From contig OZ024902.1 of assembly GCA_964017125.1 (NCBI GenBank), forward strand, positions 39,794,365 through 39,858,364: a DNA stretch of 64,000 nt, in the 5' to 3' direction. Position 1 is the first letter of the stretch, and each line of letters starts with the position of its first letter. The DNA comes from Flabesymbios commensalis. Its lineage: Eukaryota > Annelida > Polychaeta > Terebellida > Flabelligeridae. The notes beneath the pieces are model-generated. The model was given only the letters and a program-made list of their open reading frames with translations. It made no database searches and was not told the origin of the DNA. Positions 33,640 to 44,060 of the stretch are shown in pieces. A program made the translations under genes and the position numbers.

Positions 33640-33926
33640 AGAATGAATGAATTAATGAGGGGGGTGGGTTCATGCTACCTTTGTGCATATACATGCTACC
33701 TTTGTGTATATACAGTCTAAACGGGGCCAAGGAAACTTGCCTAGGATGGTGAGACGATTAAAGTGTCACTGTCCTCCAGACAAAGAATTCGTGCCCTGGT
33801 GGTCTGAAGTCGAGCACACTCCCTCTCTCCCCACAATACTAAATCGTTAACAGTCAGTTTTTTTTAACTGAATTCCAGATCGGGGAATCCATGAGCCCCG
33901 ACTTTACAGGCACGCAGCTTTAACCA
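33640..33926 (-). mobile_element. tRNA-derived SINE, head cut by PAL-1
   Basis: It is colinear with 43761-44060: a GAATGAATGAATTA tail, CTTTGTGCATATA, GGATGGTGAGACGAT, TCACTGTCCTCCAGA, then GAGCCCCGACTTTACAGGCA and GCAGCTTTAACCAC. The tRNA-like 5' end stops where the PAL-1 hairpin begins. Confidence 0.78.
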
Positions 33927-34037
33927 CCCCAGCAAAAACGAGGCATTCACCCAATGCTGTTTCAATGTTGGACCAGCGTCGAAGACGATGGAACAGCATT
34001 GAAACAGCATTGGGTGAATGTCCCGTGTTTGCTGGGA
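33927..34037. repeat. PAL-1 palindrome
   Basis: CCCAGCAAAAACGAGGCATT to CCCGTGTTTGCTGGG. The left-arm core GGACCAGCGTC-GAA-GACG is followed by a diverged stretch. It sits between a SINE head and a TTAA-2 fragment. Confidence 0.92.
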
Positions 34038-34069
34038 CTACACCAGGGGTCCCTAGTGTAATATCTCAA

Positions 34070-34231
34070 AAGTTCAAATGGGTGTTTGAACATCAAGATT
34101 TGCAAAGGCTTGGTCTCAAATTAAACAAACATGAGTGATTTTCACCCACTGAAAGCTGTGGGTCGCGGTAGCGAGACTCAATTTCAAGTGGGTGAAATTT
34201 ACATAAGATAACTTGGCGGGCAAAGGTTTAA
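34070..34231 (+). mobile_element. TTAA-2 MITE, left end missing
   Basis: TGTTTGAACATCAAGATTTGC through the hairpin (GGTCGCGGTAGCGAGACTCA) to ACTTGGCGGGCAAAGG. Confidence 0.78.
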
Positions 34232-34711
34232 AATACGAACGGATCAAAGACGGTATATTTAAATATCCTATGAAAACTGCGGGAAGACACGACCCATCGC
34301 TGATTCCCTTTTTCATTGTAATGTACAAGCACAGCACCGGATCTGCAATAAATTCTGTTTTTTTTCACAATTTATGCGTGTCACAAATTCTAATGAAACC
34401 AGATGACAAGATTAATCAACCTCGGCAGGCTGATTATTGAAATCTCTCGCAAAAAGAGTGAAAACACAAGTGTAGTGTTTGACGATGAAGGGATAATTGG
34501 ATTTTTTCGCTGACTCGGCAAGAATCACGGGCGTGTAATTACTTGGGACAAGATTTCAACTGGAGTGTCCGGCGTGGCCGAGGCTGGCGCGCCTGAAGAC
34601 GGACGTCTGCAGAGTAAACGACGGACCCCCGTCCACACCAGTCACACTGGACAAATCTAATGAAATCAATAAATCCTTTACCAACACAATCACGTCCGAG
34701 CCACCCGTAAA
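34232..34711. other. No gene seen
   Basis: Unique DNA. Confidence 0.4.
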
Positions 34712-34899
34712 ACACCCGATGGTGGGCTAATGTCGCAGACGACGGCCTAACGTTAGTCCGACACTGTCTCAACGTCTGAGATTGCCCGCCCAGCATACAC
34801 GAGACGTTGAACGAATGTTGTTTTATTGTCGGGCCAACGTCGAAGACGGTGGGCCAACATTAAAACAACATGCGTTCAACGTTTAATGTCTACTGGGCG
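34712..34899. repeat. Two neighbouring PAL-1 copies
   Basis: 34712-34785 is a degenerate copy (GGGCTAATGTCGCAGACGAC). 34788-34899 is a strong copy with ends CCCGCCCAGCATACACGAG and TACTGGGCGGG and core GGGCCAACGTCGAAGACGGTGGGCC. The last four bases of each end are extended beyond the usual terminus yet still pair. Confidence 0.88.
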
Positions 34900-35756
34900 G
34901 GAGTGCGCGTTTCAATATGAAGCCAATCTAGGCGCGCGGGGGGGGGGGGGAGTTGTGATGAGAGAATGATCTCGAATTCTACAAGTTATGACCACCCCCT
35001 CCTATGTGTAAAAACAAACATGGGCTCAGAATCACTGAGGCGAGAAAGAACCTACATCTCCCGTAAAATTATAAAAGTTAAAACTATCACTATCAACGCA
35101 GTTTTGTTTAATGAGACCTCAAGCCTGCAAGTTAACAACACACGTATATTAATACCGAAAAAAAACATGAAGATGGTCTTTACTGCAGCAAATCTCCTAT
35201 CTCTATTCAAAAATCAAAAGATGTCCCATAGCGTAGAATAACAGTTGTATACGCTGAGATATTGCTTAATTGATATTTCAGCTGAAGATTGAGGAGACAA
35301 TCGCATGACAAACAGGGAGCAAGTTTAACCAGAATCCGGTTAAAACTGCCTCACACAAAATCTATAAAGTACCCCAATAACGGCTGCACGACCGTAGCAC
35401 GCAGAACGTGACTTGATTTGAGTGCGCTTTCAAAATTCACCTCGCGAGAACGATCACTTCTGATTCTGATAAATATAACGTGGGTGCGTCTACAAGACAG
35501 GCAGGCAAATGAGGGGGGGGGGGGACTTTAAAACAATGAGCGGCTTTTGTGGCCCTTCATGCGGCGAAGGTCACCGGGGCATAAGGCGTGCTGACAAATT
35601 ATAATCCTTTAAAACCTGACAAACTACGATTCCGTTTTCAGTGGACGACCCCGTGACAGATCGGGGGTGCAGACAACAATCGCTTATTTATTAACGGTCA
35701 GTCACGCCTTACTGGTCGGTGATGACGCGCTCGCGGGTTACTTATTAAAACGCAGT
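34900..35756. other. Unique DNA with poly-G runs
   Basis: Runs of 13 G lie at about 34938-34950 and 35512-35524. No gene was seen. Confidence 0.4.
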
Positions 35757-35798
35757 GCGGCGGCGGGCCGGCGTCGCCCGACGCCGGCCCGCCGCCGC
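35757..35798. repeat. GC-only palindrome, perfect 20-bp arms
   Basis: GCGGCGGCGGGCCGGCGTCG at 35757-35776 and its exact complement at 35779-35798 flank CC. It is similar in kind to 18478-18537. Confidence 0.95.
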
Positions 35799-36649
35799 GC
35801 CGACGTTTGACAATTTTTATTTGCGGTATGCTGCTAAATCTTGGTGTGTCTTTATCTCTGTTTACTGTTCACTTCACTTTTTATCACGTCAATTTAGACG
35901 TCAGTTTATAGTATACTCTCCATCATTACAGTGTATGCATTTATAACCGCGCCTATTATCTGAACTAAAGTCTGGGGCTACATTCGTGTAATATTCATTC
36001 TATAGCTCTGAAGCCATCGAATGTAACTTTTCAGGGCTGAAGAGAAGGGCCACGACTTTTAAATATCTGGTAGCCTTAATTAATATTCTTGGTGGACCGG
36101 AATTTCCTTCGCATGAAACACGTATGAAACCCACTAGCACATTTGAATAGATTAAATATTATCAATGGTATCCTACCAGTTCATTAATAATATAATATAA
36201 TTTTGTATTTTTATTTAAAAGTAAAAATTATTTTCAAATGTCACAATAAAAATATTTCTACATTGTCAAATATGTGGTAAATAGACCCCCAGACAGTCTC
36301 GGGTTTCCGTAGGCTCCCAAATATTTGGTAGACATGGGCTGTATACCAGGCTACAAATATGTTGGCTCCCTATACTACTACTTTGAAATATGTGAATGGA
36401 TCGCATCAGTGAAATGAGGCTATATACAGCGACCGGGATCAAACCAACCAGCAAAAAAATCAATCTAAACGTGGTGATATTTCAATATGCCGCTGCATAC
36501 ATGGAGGGCTGTAATTGAGACTTTACAAACCGTGAAAACGGATATGTCAGTCATAATTGCTCACATGAGCGGCACACTAAAATGTCACCATGGGATTGTA
36601 TTGATAATTTATTACAATCCTTATCAGCATGCCATTCCTATTCAACTCT
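35799..36649. other. No gene seen
   Basis: AT-rich unique DNA. Confidence 0.4.
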
Positions 36650-36887
36650 TTAACCGCCAAATTATTCAATCTGAATTTTCACCCACTTGAAGTTGCGTCT
36701 CGCTGACGCGATCCACAACTTCAAGTGAGTGAAAATTATTCAGATTTGACAAAATGGATGTCATCTGTTTTCAAATATTGCTGATTGATGTCACATTTTA
36801 TTTTTAACATGGTTAAAAGGTGGTACTTAATGTGCTAATAAAAAATGAAAACCCGAATATATGCGGCACCAGCGGTTGCAGGGTTAA
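36650..36887 (-). mobile_element. TTAA-2 MITE
   Basis: It starts TTTAACCGCCAAATTATTC and ends CCAGCGGTTGCAGGGTTAA. The hairpin is CACTTGAAGTTGCG / CCACAACTTCAAGTG around TCTCGCTGACGCGA. Confidence 0.82.
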
Positions 36888-37037
36888 ATAGCACAACTAA
36901 TACGTCATTGTACGTCCGTATAATCAGTCATATACTTTTAAACCTCAAAGCGCTACATAACAATTTTTTACGCACTTTTTTCTTCAAAAAATTGGTTGAA
37001 AATTTAAATTCCATAACTTATCGTTATAAGGGTTTAT

Positions 37038-37261
37038 ATAACCCTTTAAGCCCTCACGATGCATTAAATCATCATTTTACATCTCTGAAAACATACCTGA
37101 TTTTCCTACAACTAAAGGTTTTAAAATGAAAATTTCCATGAAACTGGTTTACCAATACATGGCGATTTAATCAAATTTTTCACCCAGTTCAAATCATCTT
37201 CATCCCCTACGGCTTGTAGTTGATGAAGATGACAATGTGAAGTCAGGCTTGAAATAGTTAA
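37038..37261 (-). mobile_element. TTAA-1 MITE
   Basis: It starts ATAACCCTTTAAGCCCTCACG and ends AGTCAGGCTTGAAATAGTTAA. Confidence 0.83.
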
Positions 37262-37731
37262 AGAGCTAAATGGATACTGCATGATACATTTGCGCTCACA
37301 TATTTCAAATCGGCGGTTATACGAGAGGCAGACATATTAATTTAAATTTTAATATTATGTCTGATCTAGGCCTATACCTTTTGTTATCGGTCTGATGACG
37401 TGCGATGATTGGTGGGTCCGCTCACTTTTTTTTGCACTATTAATCGGACCGACAATTGAACATAACAAAATTATTTTTGACTGTCAACTGCGTGTGATCT
37501 ACCCGTCGGGTGATTGTCCTCACATAATATTCTATTAGGGGGTGGTGTTAGAAATGAACATTTTACCACATACAATAACCACCTTGCCTGCATAACATCT
37601 ATAAAACATGCCTTTTATTGCAGCAATCTCATAACTAGCCTACTACATGTATATATATCAAATATTATTACAAAACACGAAGTGAAAATATGCATTTATT
37701 GGATAATGGTCCATTATCAATAGCATTGATA
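37262..37731. other. No gene seen
   Basis: Unique AT-rich DNA. Confidence 0.4.
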
Positions 37732-37822
37732 TACCCGGCTAACAGGCAAATTCAGGCCAGCACTGCCTCAACGTCTATGACGCTCCACCAACGTTGAGGC
37801 AGCGCTGGGCCGCAGCCGCTGG
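37732..37822. repeat. PAL-1 palindrome, private arms
   Basis: CAGCACTGCCTCAACGTC and GACGCTCCACCAACGTTGAGGCAGCGCTG. The GCCTCAACG arms pair with CGTTGAGGC and differ from all other copies. Confidence 0.8.
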
Positions 37823-38062
37823 TGTGTAGAGAGGAGAATGTGCCTTCAGTACATGATGCATGTATCCATTGAGACATAATGTTACATGTTGATATACCGC
37901 GCGCGCCTTATCTATGATGAAATCACGCCATCTTGTAATACTATTATATTATGGCCTCCACATTGCTGGTGACTCAGTTTAAAGTTCATTTTTACAGACT
38001 GTCAAATATACATGTATAGACACGCACTGTTATATTCTGTAATCTCATTCTTTATCTTAGTT

Positions 38063-38301
38063 TTAACCGCCCAATTATCTTACGTAAATTTTCACTCACT
38101 TGAAGTTGTGTCTCGCTAGCGCGATCCACAACTTCAAGTGAGTGAAAATTACTATATTAGTCCATTTGTAACCAGACATTTGCAAATCTTCATGTTTAAA
38201 CACTCTGACTCATTCATTTTATTTGATTTCGTCAATAACATTGGTGATTGATCGACAAATAAAACAAATTAAAAACGATTATAATCACTCTCAGCGGTTA
38301 A
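38063..38301 (-). mobile_element. TTAA-2 MITE, complete
   Basis: It starts TTAACCGCCCAATTATCT and ends ACTCTCAGCGGTTAA. The hairpin is CACTTGAAGTTGTG / CACAACTTCAAGTG around TCTCGCTAGCGCGATC. Confidence 0.87.
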
Positions 38302-38344
38302 AGGGGTGGCACTACGACTTCCTTTGTTGTCGTTTCATACAGCT

Positions 38345-38456
38345 CACCCAGCAAACAATAAACGGCGAACCAATGTTGTTATAAAGCTAGGCCAACGTCC
38401 TAGACGGTGGACCAGCTTTTGAACAACATTGGCTCAACATGATGTGTTAGCTGGGT
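38345..38456. repeat. PAL-1 palindrome
   Basis: CACCCAGCAAACAATAAACG at left, GTTAGCTGGGTT at right, core GGCCAACGTCCTAGACGGTGGACC. Confidence 0.88.
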
Positions 38457-38473
38457 TAAAACAGATCAAATCG

Positions 38474-38541
38474 TCTTGGATATGAAGGAGTGTATCTGCC
38501 ATTTTTTAAAGGGGAAGATACACCCTTTCATAGCCAAGGGA
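38474..38541. repeat. PAL-3 palindrome
   Basis: ATGAAGGAGTGTATCTGCC and AAGATACACCCTTTCAT; the loop is TTTTTTAAAGGG. Confidence 0.82.
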
Positions 38542-38758
38542 ACGAAATATTTAAATTCAATATTCTGGATATATTTTCAACTGCACTTTGCTGATGAGAA
38601 AATAGACTGTATCGGATTCAGACCACTTTTGGGTGTGTGCATATTATTTGACCAAGAGAACATCCCGAGGAAGATGATGCGATAATACCACACTTTAAGT
38701 GAGCCAGATCACAACCCAGTAAAACATAAAACTTGAATAGCAATAGTCTGCTCTATGG

Positions 38759-38822
38759 AGCCAAAAGGCAATAAGTATCAATGTTCACTTGAAAAGTAAA
38801 CAGTTAATGCATTTTGGCTTTA
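38759..38822. repeat. PAL-2, GCCAAAA subfamily
   Basis: AGCCAAAAGGCAATA and ATGCATTTTGGCTTTAC around TTCACTTGAAAAGTAAAC. Confidence 0.82.
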
Positions 38823-39139
38823 CGCGGCAAAACACTTTCCCCCCCAAAAAAACACAACTGTTGGCATTTGAAAAATACTGGTTTGCCTTTTCAAGTGATA
38901 AGAAATCACAATTGTACCGATATCTGTGCTTGGGCGTTTTAATAGTATATTGAATTTAATACTGATAACTAATTATTGTAGTTAGTTATATAACATCTGA
39001 GACATTGGCCCGGCTTTAAACCAACGTTTATGAATAATCTCCTTGGACAGCACAGATTGGATGAAGAGGTGACATTTTCAATCGGGACGCCAGAATACGG
39101 ACTTAATAATCTATTACCACGATTACATCAGAACTGCTC

Positions 39140-39192
39140 AGCAAAACCAAAAGGCAGTATCTGCTTACTTGATACTGTCTTTTTGCTTTGCA
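39140..39192. repeat. PAL-2, centre deleted
   Basis: GCAAAACCAAAAGGCAGTAT and ATACTGTCTTTTTGCTTTGC. The right inner arm and loop are missing. Confidence 0.8.
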
Positions 39193-39396
39193 TGGCATAG
39201 TAGCCACACATAATAACGAGGATAAAAGATCAAATGAAAACCTATTACGTTATTAAAACCAATCACGGACGTGGCTGCACATTGTCTATACACCGTCGCA
39301 AAAAATTACAAGAAAAAAACCGCATTATTTTCAGACTAAAACATCATATTTCGACAGTGCGTTTAGAATGGCTATTAAAGATATCGTCCGTTCTGT

Positions 39397-39450
39397 AATG
39401 AAGGTCGTATCTGCCACTTTGTAAAATGGCAGATACCACCCTTTAGTCCC
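39397..39450. repeat. PAL-3 palindrome
   Basis: AAGGTCGTATCTGCCACTT and AAATGGCAGATACCACCCTTT. Confidence 0.82.
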
Positions 39451-39686
39451 TAAGAGATGAAATGTTCCCATGAATCTAGACGGTTATAAAGGTCAAATAT
39501 AAGTGTTTGTGTGATCTAATCCACATGCCTCTGACCAAGCACATTTAAATTTTGAGTCACTTGAAGCTAAGATACATAACCGTGAGCCACAAGTTGTATT
39601 TAATTTAAGTATCGACGTTGCTCAATCTCTAATATATTGAGAACAGATTTCACCGGTCACCCACGTGGTAAAAGACTACTCTGCTC

Positions 39687-39751
39687 TGCAAAGCCAACCG
39701 GCAGTATCTGGTTACTTGAGAGGTAACCAGACAGTGCTTTTTAGCTTTGCA
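39687..39751. repeat. PAL-2 with mirrored substitution
   Basis: TGCAAAGCCAACCGGCAGTA...; the central CTGGTTACTT and AGGTAACCAG carry the same C-to-G change in both arms relative to the usual CTGCTTACTT / AAGTAAGCAG. Confidence 0.88.
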
Positions 39752-40029
39752 CGACCGTACTGTAGTTGACATCAAAGCATTAGAAGCAGCTGACACGAAC
39801 ATTTGAAATTAAAATTGTCATTTCGCATTAGGCATAATAAGCATTTTTTTTACAATAAAAATTATTATCAAAGGAAATCAATACTATTTGGCACAGCAAG
39901 GAAGTTGATATAACTCTCAGCGGGGAAGTCACTATAACGCTCACTGGGATCGATGTTTATTTTTTTAAATATTCTTTTATGCTAATTTTCCAAGTTATCT
40001 AATCTACCCAAAATGCATTCAGCACTGCA

Positions 40030-40095
40030 GTGTAAAGCCAACAGGTAGAATCTGCTTACTTGAAAAGTACTCAATTACTGCCTTTTGCCTTTGCA
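40030..40095. repeat. PAL-2, decayed
   Basis: GTAAAGCCAACAGGTAGAA and ATTACTGCCTTTTGCCTTTGC around ACTTGAAAAGT. Confidence 0.82.
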
Positions 40096-40159
40096 GAGCG
40101 TTTAATACGTGACTAGACAAATGACACTCAATGACAACCAGCTAGCTGTATGATAGTCT

Positions 40160-40390
40160 TTAACCTTTTCACTACCATACATGACGGAAATTTCCGTCGT
40201 CATTCGTCAATGAACTTAACCATAAAATGACACAAATTTTCGTCAAATATATACTACATTTATGTATTTTTCGTCATTTGAAGCTGGAAATTGCGTTAGC
40301 AATTCCAGCTTTAAATGACGAAAAATAGAACTCCTACACCAGTATATCTGGATCCTGGCATGCACTCCGGCCTGGAAGTCAAAGGGTTAA
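40160..40390 (-). mobile_element. TTAA-4 MITE, complete
   Basis: It starts TTAACCTTTTCACTACC and ends GGAAGTCAAAGGGTTAA. The hairpin is CGTCATTTGAAGCTGGAAAT with its complement around TGCGTTAGCA. A second small hairpin (GACGGAAATTTCCGTC) lies near 40182-40198. Confidence 0.87.
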
Positions 40391-40662
40391 ATATAACCCT
40401 GACGTTATTTCGGGATTGGACGATGACATCGATTATAGATCTAAGAAGCTCGTCAGTATTTCGAGAAATATTTTTCGAATAAATTTGATAATGCACCACC
40501 ATGTCACTGTCATGTTACTGTGCTATGATTCCACATTGCGAGTGGTCATGGAAGTACCAGTTAATTTCGATTAGGCATAACATGTTCTAAAAATAATTCA
40601 AATGGTAAAATCATGTTATATAAATATTACATATATTTCTGAAACATTGTCAGCGCATTGCC

Positions 40663-40727
40663 TTGCAAAGCCAAAAGGCAGTATCTAGTATGTTTACTTT
40701 TCAAGTATATTGCTTTTTAGACTGCGC
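40663..40727. repeat. PAL-2, decayed, loop reversed
   Basis: TTGCAAAGCCAAAAGGCAGT on the left; the loop is TTACTTTTCAAGTA and the right arm is diverged. Confidence 0.75.
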
Positions 40728-40857
40728 AACAGTATATACGGCAATATCGCGACACAAAATTGAAAATAATAGATATACACGTAGTCGTCAGAGTCAATAC
40801 AACAGCCACAAAAAAATATTATCTATTTTTTTGCCGTTCATATAAAAGACGCCACAA

Positions 40858-40955
40858 AAAGTGAGTGAGTGAATGTTGTTTTACGTCGCCAATCTGCACA
40901 TTGTGGGAGTATCGCGACAAAAGGAAGCCCGGAATCGGGACTATGCCCTACAGTA
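40858..40955 (+). mobile_element. SINE-like fragment of mollusc type
   Basis: GTGAGTGAGTGAATGTTGTT followed by TTACGTCGCCAATCTGCA and TATCGCGACAAAAGG. It resembles the GAGTGAGTGAGTTTAGTTTTACG repeats I recall from gastropod and bivalve genomes. Fragment only. Confidence 0.5.
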
Positions 40956-41002
40956 ATCTTATCGAATGACTTCTGATGGATGCGAAAAGAAGAAACACAA
41001 TG

Positions 41003-41231
41003 TCAACCACTTGCCCGTGATCTGATATGAATTTTCACTCGTTTGAAATTGCGTCTCGCTACCGCGACCCACAACTTCATGCGGGTGAAAATTCCTTTTT
41101 TTTAATTTGAGACCGAACATTTGCAAATCTTGACGTTTTAACACTCATTTTATTTCAAATAACATTGATTTGATCAGCTTATAAAACGAACTTAAAACGG
41201 CTTTAGTCGTGACTAGCGGGCAAAGCGTTAC
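41003..41231 (-). mobile_element. TTAA-2 MITE, ends decayed
   Basis: Hairpin with loop GTCTCGCTACCGCGACCC. It ends GTCGTGACTAGCGGGCAAAG. Confidence 0.78.
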
Positions 41232-41700
41232 CCATATCAAACCTGCTCATGGAAAAGTAGTCGTCTAAATTTTACACTGAAAATAACGTAGTCTTTCAGA
41301 ATGGAAACATTTAAAATATTATACACAATGGGAAGCATCCATCCAACAATGTCATGCCACAATAATATGCGGCTGCTATTGAATCACAAGTAATGTACAG
41401 TATACCAGTATAGCAGGGTTTTATAATAGTTATGTATGCCTTAATAACATACAATTTTGTCCTCTCAATAAAGCATATATAAAGCCTTCTGAAGTAGCAG
41501 TGTCAAAATAATTGACCGTTTACTTTAGTAACAAAATAATACGGAGAAAATTTCGCCCTGGCTATATCATACACGAAACAAACCACTGTCTGTTTGCTAT
41601 ATCAATTTGTTGCAAATATTTCATAATAGACGGCCAATTAAATAATTGAAACGGCATGGCTGGAGACAGAACCATACACTGGTGTATAATATACCGCCCT
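41232..41700. other. No gene seen
   Basis: AT-rich unique DNA. Confidence 0.4.
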
Positions 41701-41763
41701 GCAAAGACAAACAGCAGTAACTGCTTACTTTTCAAGTAAGCAGTTACTGCTGTTTGTCTTTGC
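41701..41763. repeat. PAL-2 palindrome, loop reversed
   Basis: GCAAAGACAAACAGCAGTAA pairs with its exact complement. The centre reads ACTTTTCAAGT, opposite to most copies. Near-perfect 30-bp arms. Confidence 0.95.
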
Positions 41764-42707
41764 ACTTCAGTATACATAATTATAGGGTTTCGTTCTACCG
41801 CAGCTGATGCTGTATGATATCAAGGGACGGGGTGGAATGATAATTATACTATACCTGGTAAAGTACTGCAGAGAACAAAGAAACATTTTAATCACATTAT
41901 ACAGCACAGTCAACAACGTAGTGTCTTAAAAACTGTGTTTTTTGCACCAATATGAATATATTTCCATCTTACGGTGTTGTTGCACTAGTAATACAATACC
42001 GGGCTATATTTAATAAATTATTTGTACGCAGAGTGGACTCCATAAATAACTTGCTGAAAGGCTCTTTACCCCGTGTAGGGAATCATTTATTTTACACGGC
42101 AATAATAATACGAATATTACGATTAACTTTTCCTTCGAGTTTAATTAATTTTTAAAGCATCGTGGTCGATATAAGAGAGAACAAAGAAGGTACATGTACC
42201 ATAGCATAGTTACCTGGTTACATCGTACCATAACTATGATAACCATGTGCCAAATTCATGCTGTACAGCAATACGCTACGTGGGTATTATTTTTGGTACC
42301 ATGGAGGAAGTAAAGCAGCTTGAGCAACATGGATACGACGAGCAACACAACTAAAGTGTCACAATGTACCATGGGTACCGGGAATTGAAACATAACGTGT
42401 CATGTGTCAGTTAATGACGTTGCTTTACACTGAGAATATGAGCCGAAACGCGACGTTGGCGCTATGCTGGTGTGATGTTGGCATTGACAGAGCATTGTGT
42501 ATTTGCTGAATTTGTACACAGAGCTGCTTATAAATTCTGTATGGAGAGTAAATTATATATAGCGATACATGAAATTCAACACTGATATAAACTAGTTGTG
42601 TTGACGCGGCTCAGACATAAACAAAAACGAACTCGGTGGGCGTTGTGCCATGTACTCCAGTTTTCAACAAATCTAAACAGTCACATTAAAATAAATTGAT
42701 ATGTATT
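41764..42707. other. No gene seen
   Basis: AT-rich unique DNA with a cluster of GGTACC/GGTAC words at 42190-42380. No gene recognised. Confidence 0.4.
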
Positions 42708-42859
42708 GCCAGCAACCACGAGGCATTCACCCAATCCAATGCCGTTTCAATGTTGGGCCAGCGTCGAAGACGGTGGGCCAACATTGAAACAGCATTGGCT
42801 GAATGTATCGATCGTTAAACATGAAACAGCATTGGGTGAATGTATCGTGTTTTCTGGGT
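42708..42859. repeat. PAL-1 with duplicated right arm end
   Basis: Core GGGCCAGCGTCGAAGACGGTGGGCC. The right outer arm occurs twice: TGAAACAGCATTGGCTGAATG at about 42784 and TGAAACAGCATTGGGTGAATG at about 42822, with ATCGATCGTTAAACA between. Confidence 0.88.
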
Positions 42860-42980
42860 TAGACGTCAAAACACCAACGTCACAGTCTTCACATACTGAT
42901 TTTGTAACCATGCTCATCTATAAGGCATGCTGAACATTCGATGTGAATTTAGAATTAGATACATGTAAACCTATGAATCA
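42860..42980. other. No gene seen
   Basis: Short unique spacer. Confidence 0.4.
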
Positions 42981-43223
42981 CTTAACGCTTGAAGTGCTAA
43001 TAGCGTTAAAAACCATTTTTAGGATTTACATTTGTCCTAAAAAAAAAAAAATGGCTACGGTATAATAAATGAGCACTAAATTTGCAAGATTGGCAGATAT
43101 TTTGTTTTATATCGTACAGATTATAAGTAATTTTTACTCACTTGAAAGTTGTGGGTCGCGGTAGCGAGACACAACTTCAAGTGGGTAAAAAATAATGTCT
43201 ACAAATCAACGCTTTAGGGTTAA
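42981..43223 (+). mobile_element. TTAA-2 MITE
   Basis: It starts ACTTAACGCTTGAAGTGC and ends CAACGCTTTAGGGTTAA. Hairpin loop GGGTCGCGGTAGCGAGACA. Confidence 0.8.
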
Positions 43224-43284
43224 TATTTATTTACAATAGAATTTCTGGTGATCATAAAAGCAGATGGCTGCTCCACATCGTCCG

Positions 43285-43348
43285 TTTGGAAATGAAAGGG
43301 TATATATCCCACTTTACAGAGTGGTAGATACACCCTTTTAATGCCAAA
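43285..43348. repeat. PAL-3 palindrome
   Basis: AATGAAAGGGTATATATCCC and GTAGATACACCCTTTTAATG around ACTTTACAGAGT. Confidence 0.82.
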
Positions 43349-43760
43349 GTGATGGAATATTGAACAAGAGCGCGCGAAGAATAGAAGAGTTTGTACTAGT
43401 GTGACAGTTTACAGCCATGTGCTGCCTGGTACCGCATGGCACAATATCATCATCATCAGCAGCAGTACCAGAACAGGCTGAGTACAGGCGACCAGTTACA
43501 ATGCCATTATTAATGGAACATCACAAGGCTCTCACGTTGTGCAGTGAATTTTTCGTTTTCAAGACCACCCGGGGACTTATTTTTTCCAAGCGTCGTCATA
43601 CTTAATCCGCCCGTTCACGCACGTGTCAGAACCGCCCAAAAAACGAACAGTTTACGCTTTTGATTAGAAATCAACCTAACCCCCCCCCCCCCCCAACCCC
43701 CACCGCACTCCGGTAAGTCCGTTTCGGAACAACGGCTCGTTTGGTGCCAGATTTGAAACA
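43349..43760. other. Unique DNA with poly-C run
   Basis: A run of 15 C lies at 43680-43694. No gene. Confidence 0.4.
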
Positions 43761-44060
43761 GGTAAATGAAATTAAATGAATGGGGTTTTAGGCAACCTTT
43801 GTGCACATATAGGCTAAATTGGTCAAGGAGAAGGATGGTGAGATGAATGAGATGACACTGCCCTCCAGACACAGGACTCGAAATACGAGCCCTGGCCGTC
43901 CGAGGTCGAGCACGCTACTTCTCGGTCACGGAGGTTCCCCTCAATATTGAATCTTTACGAATCAAACATTCTATTTCTTTAAAATTTAATGGCCAGGGTG
44001 GGGCTCGAAGCCGCGATCTCCGACTTTCCAAGCAGGCAGCTTTAACTACTGCACCATCCC
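43761..44060 (-). mobile_element. tRNA-derived SINE, near complete
   Basis: On the minus strand it opens with GGGATGGTGCAGTAGTTAAA (A-box-like) and continues to CGGCTTCGAGCCCCACC (B box, compare GGTTCGANTCC). The body holds CTGGAGGGCAGTGTCATC and CTCACCATCC. It ends in an ATTCATTTAATTTCATTT tail. About 300 bp. The head resembles a tRNA that has lost cloverleaf pairing; it would have been transcribed by RNA polymerase III. The partner LINE is not identified. Confidence 0.8.

Noticed and set aside
38759-40727. Regularly spaced palindromes resembling a CRISPR array
   Set aside because: Spacing is irregular (several hundred bp), copies are diverged, and the genome is eukaryotic.
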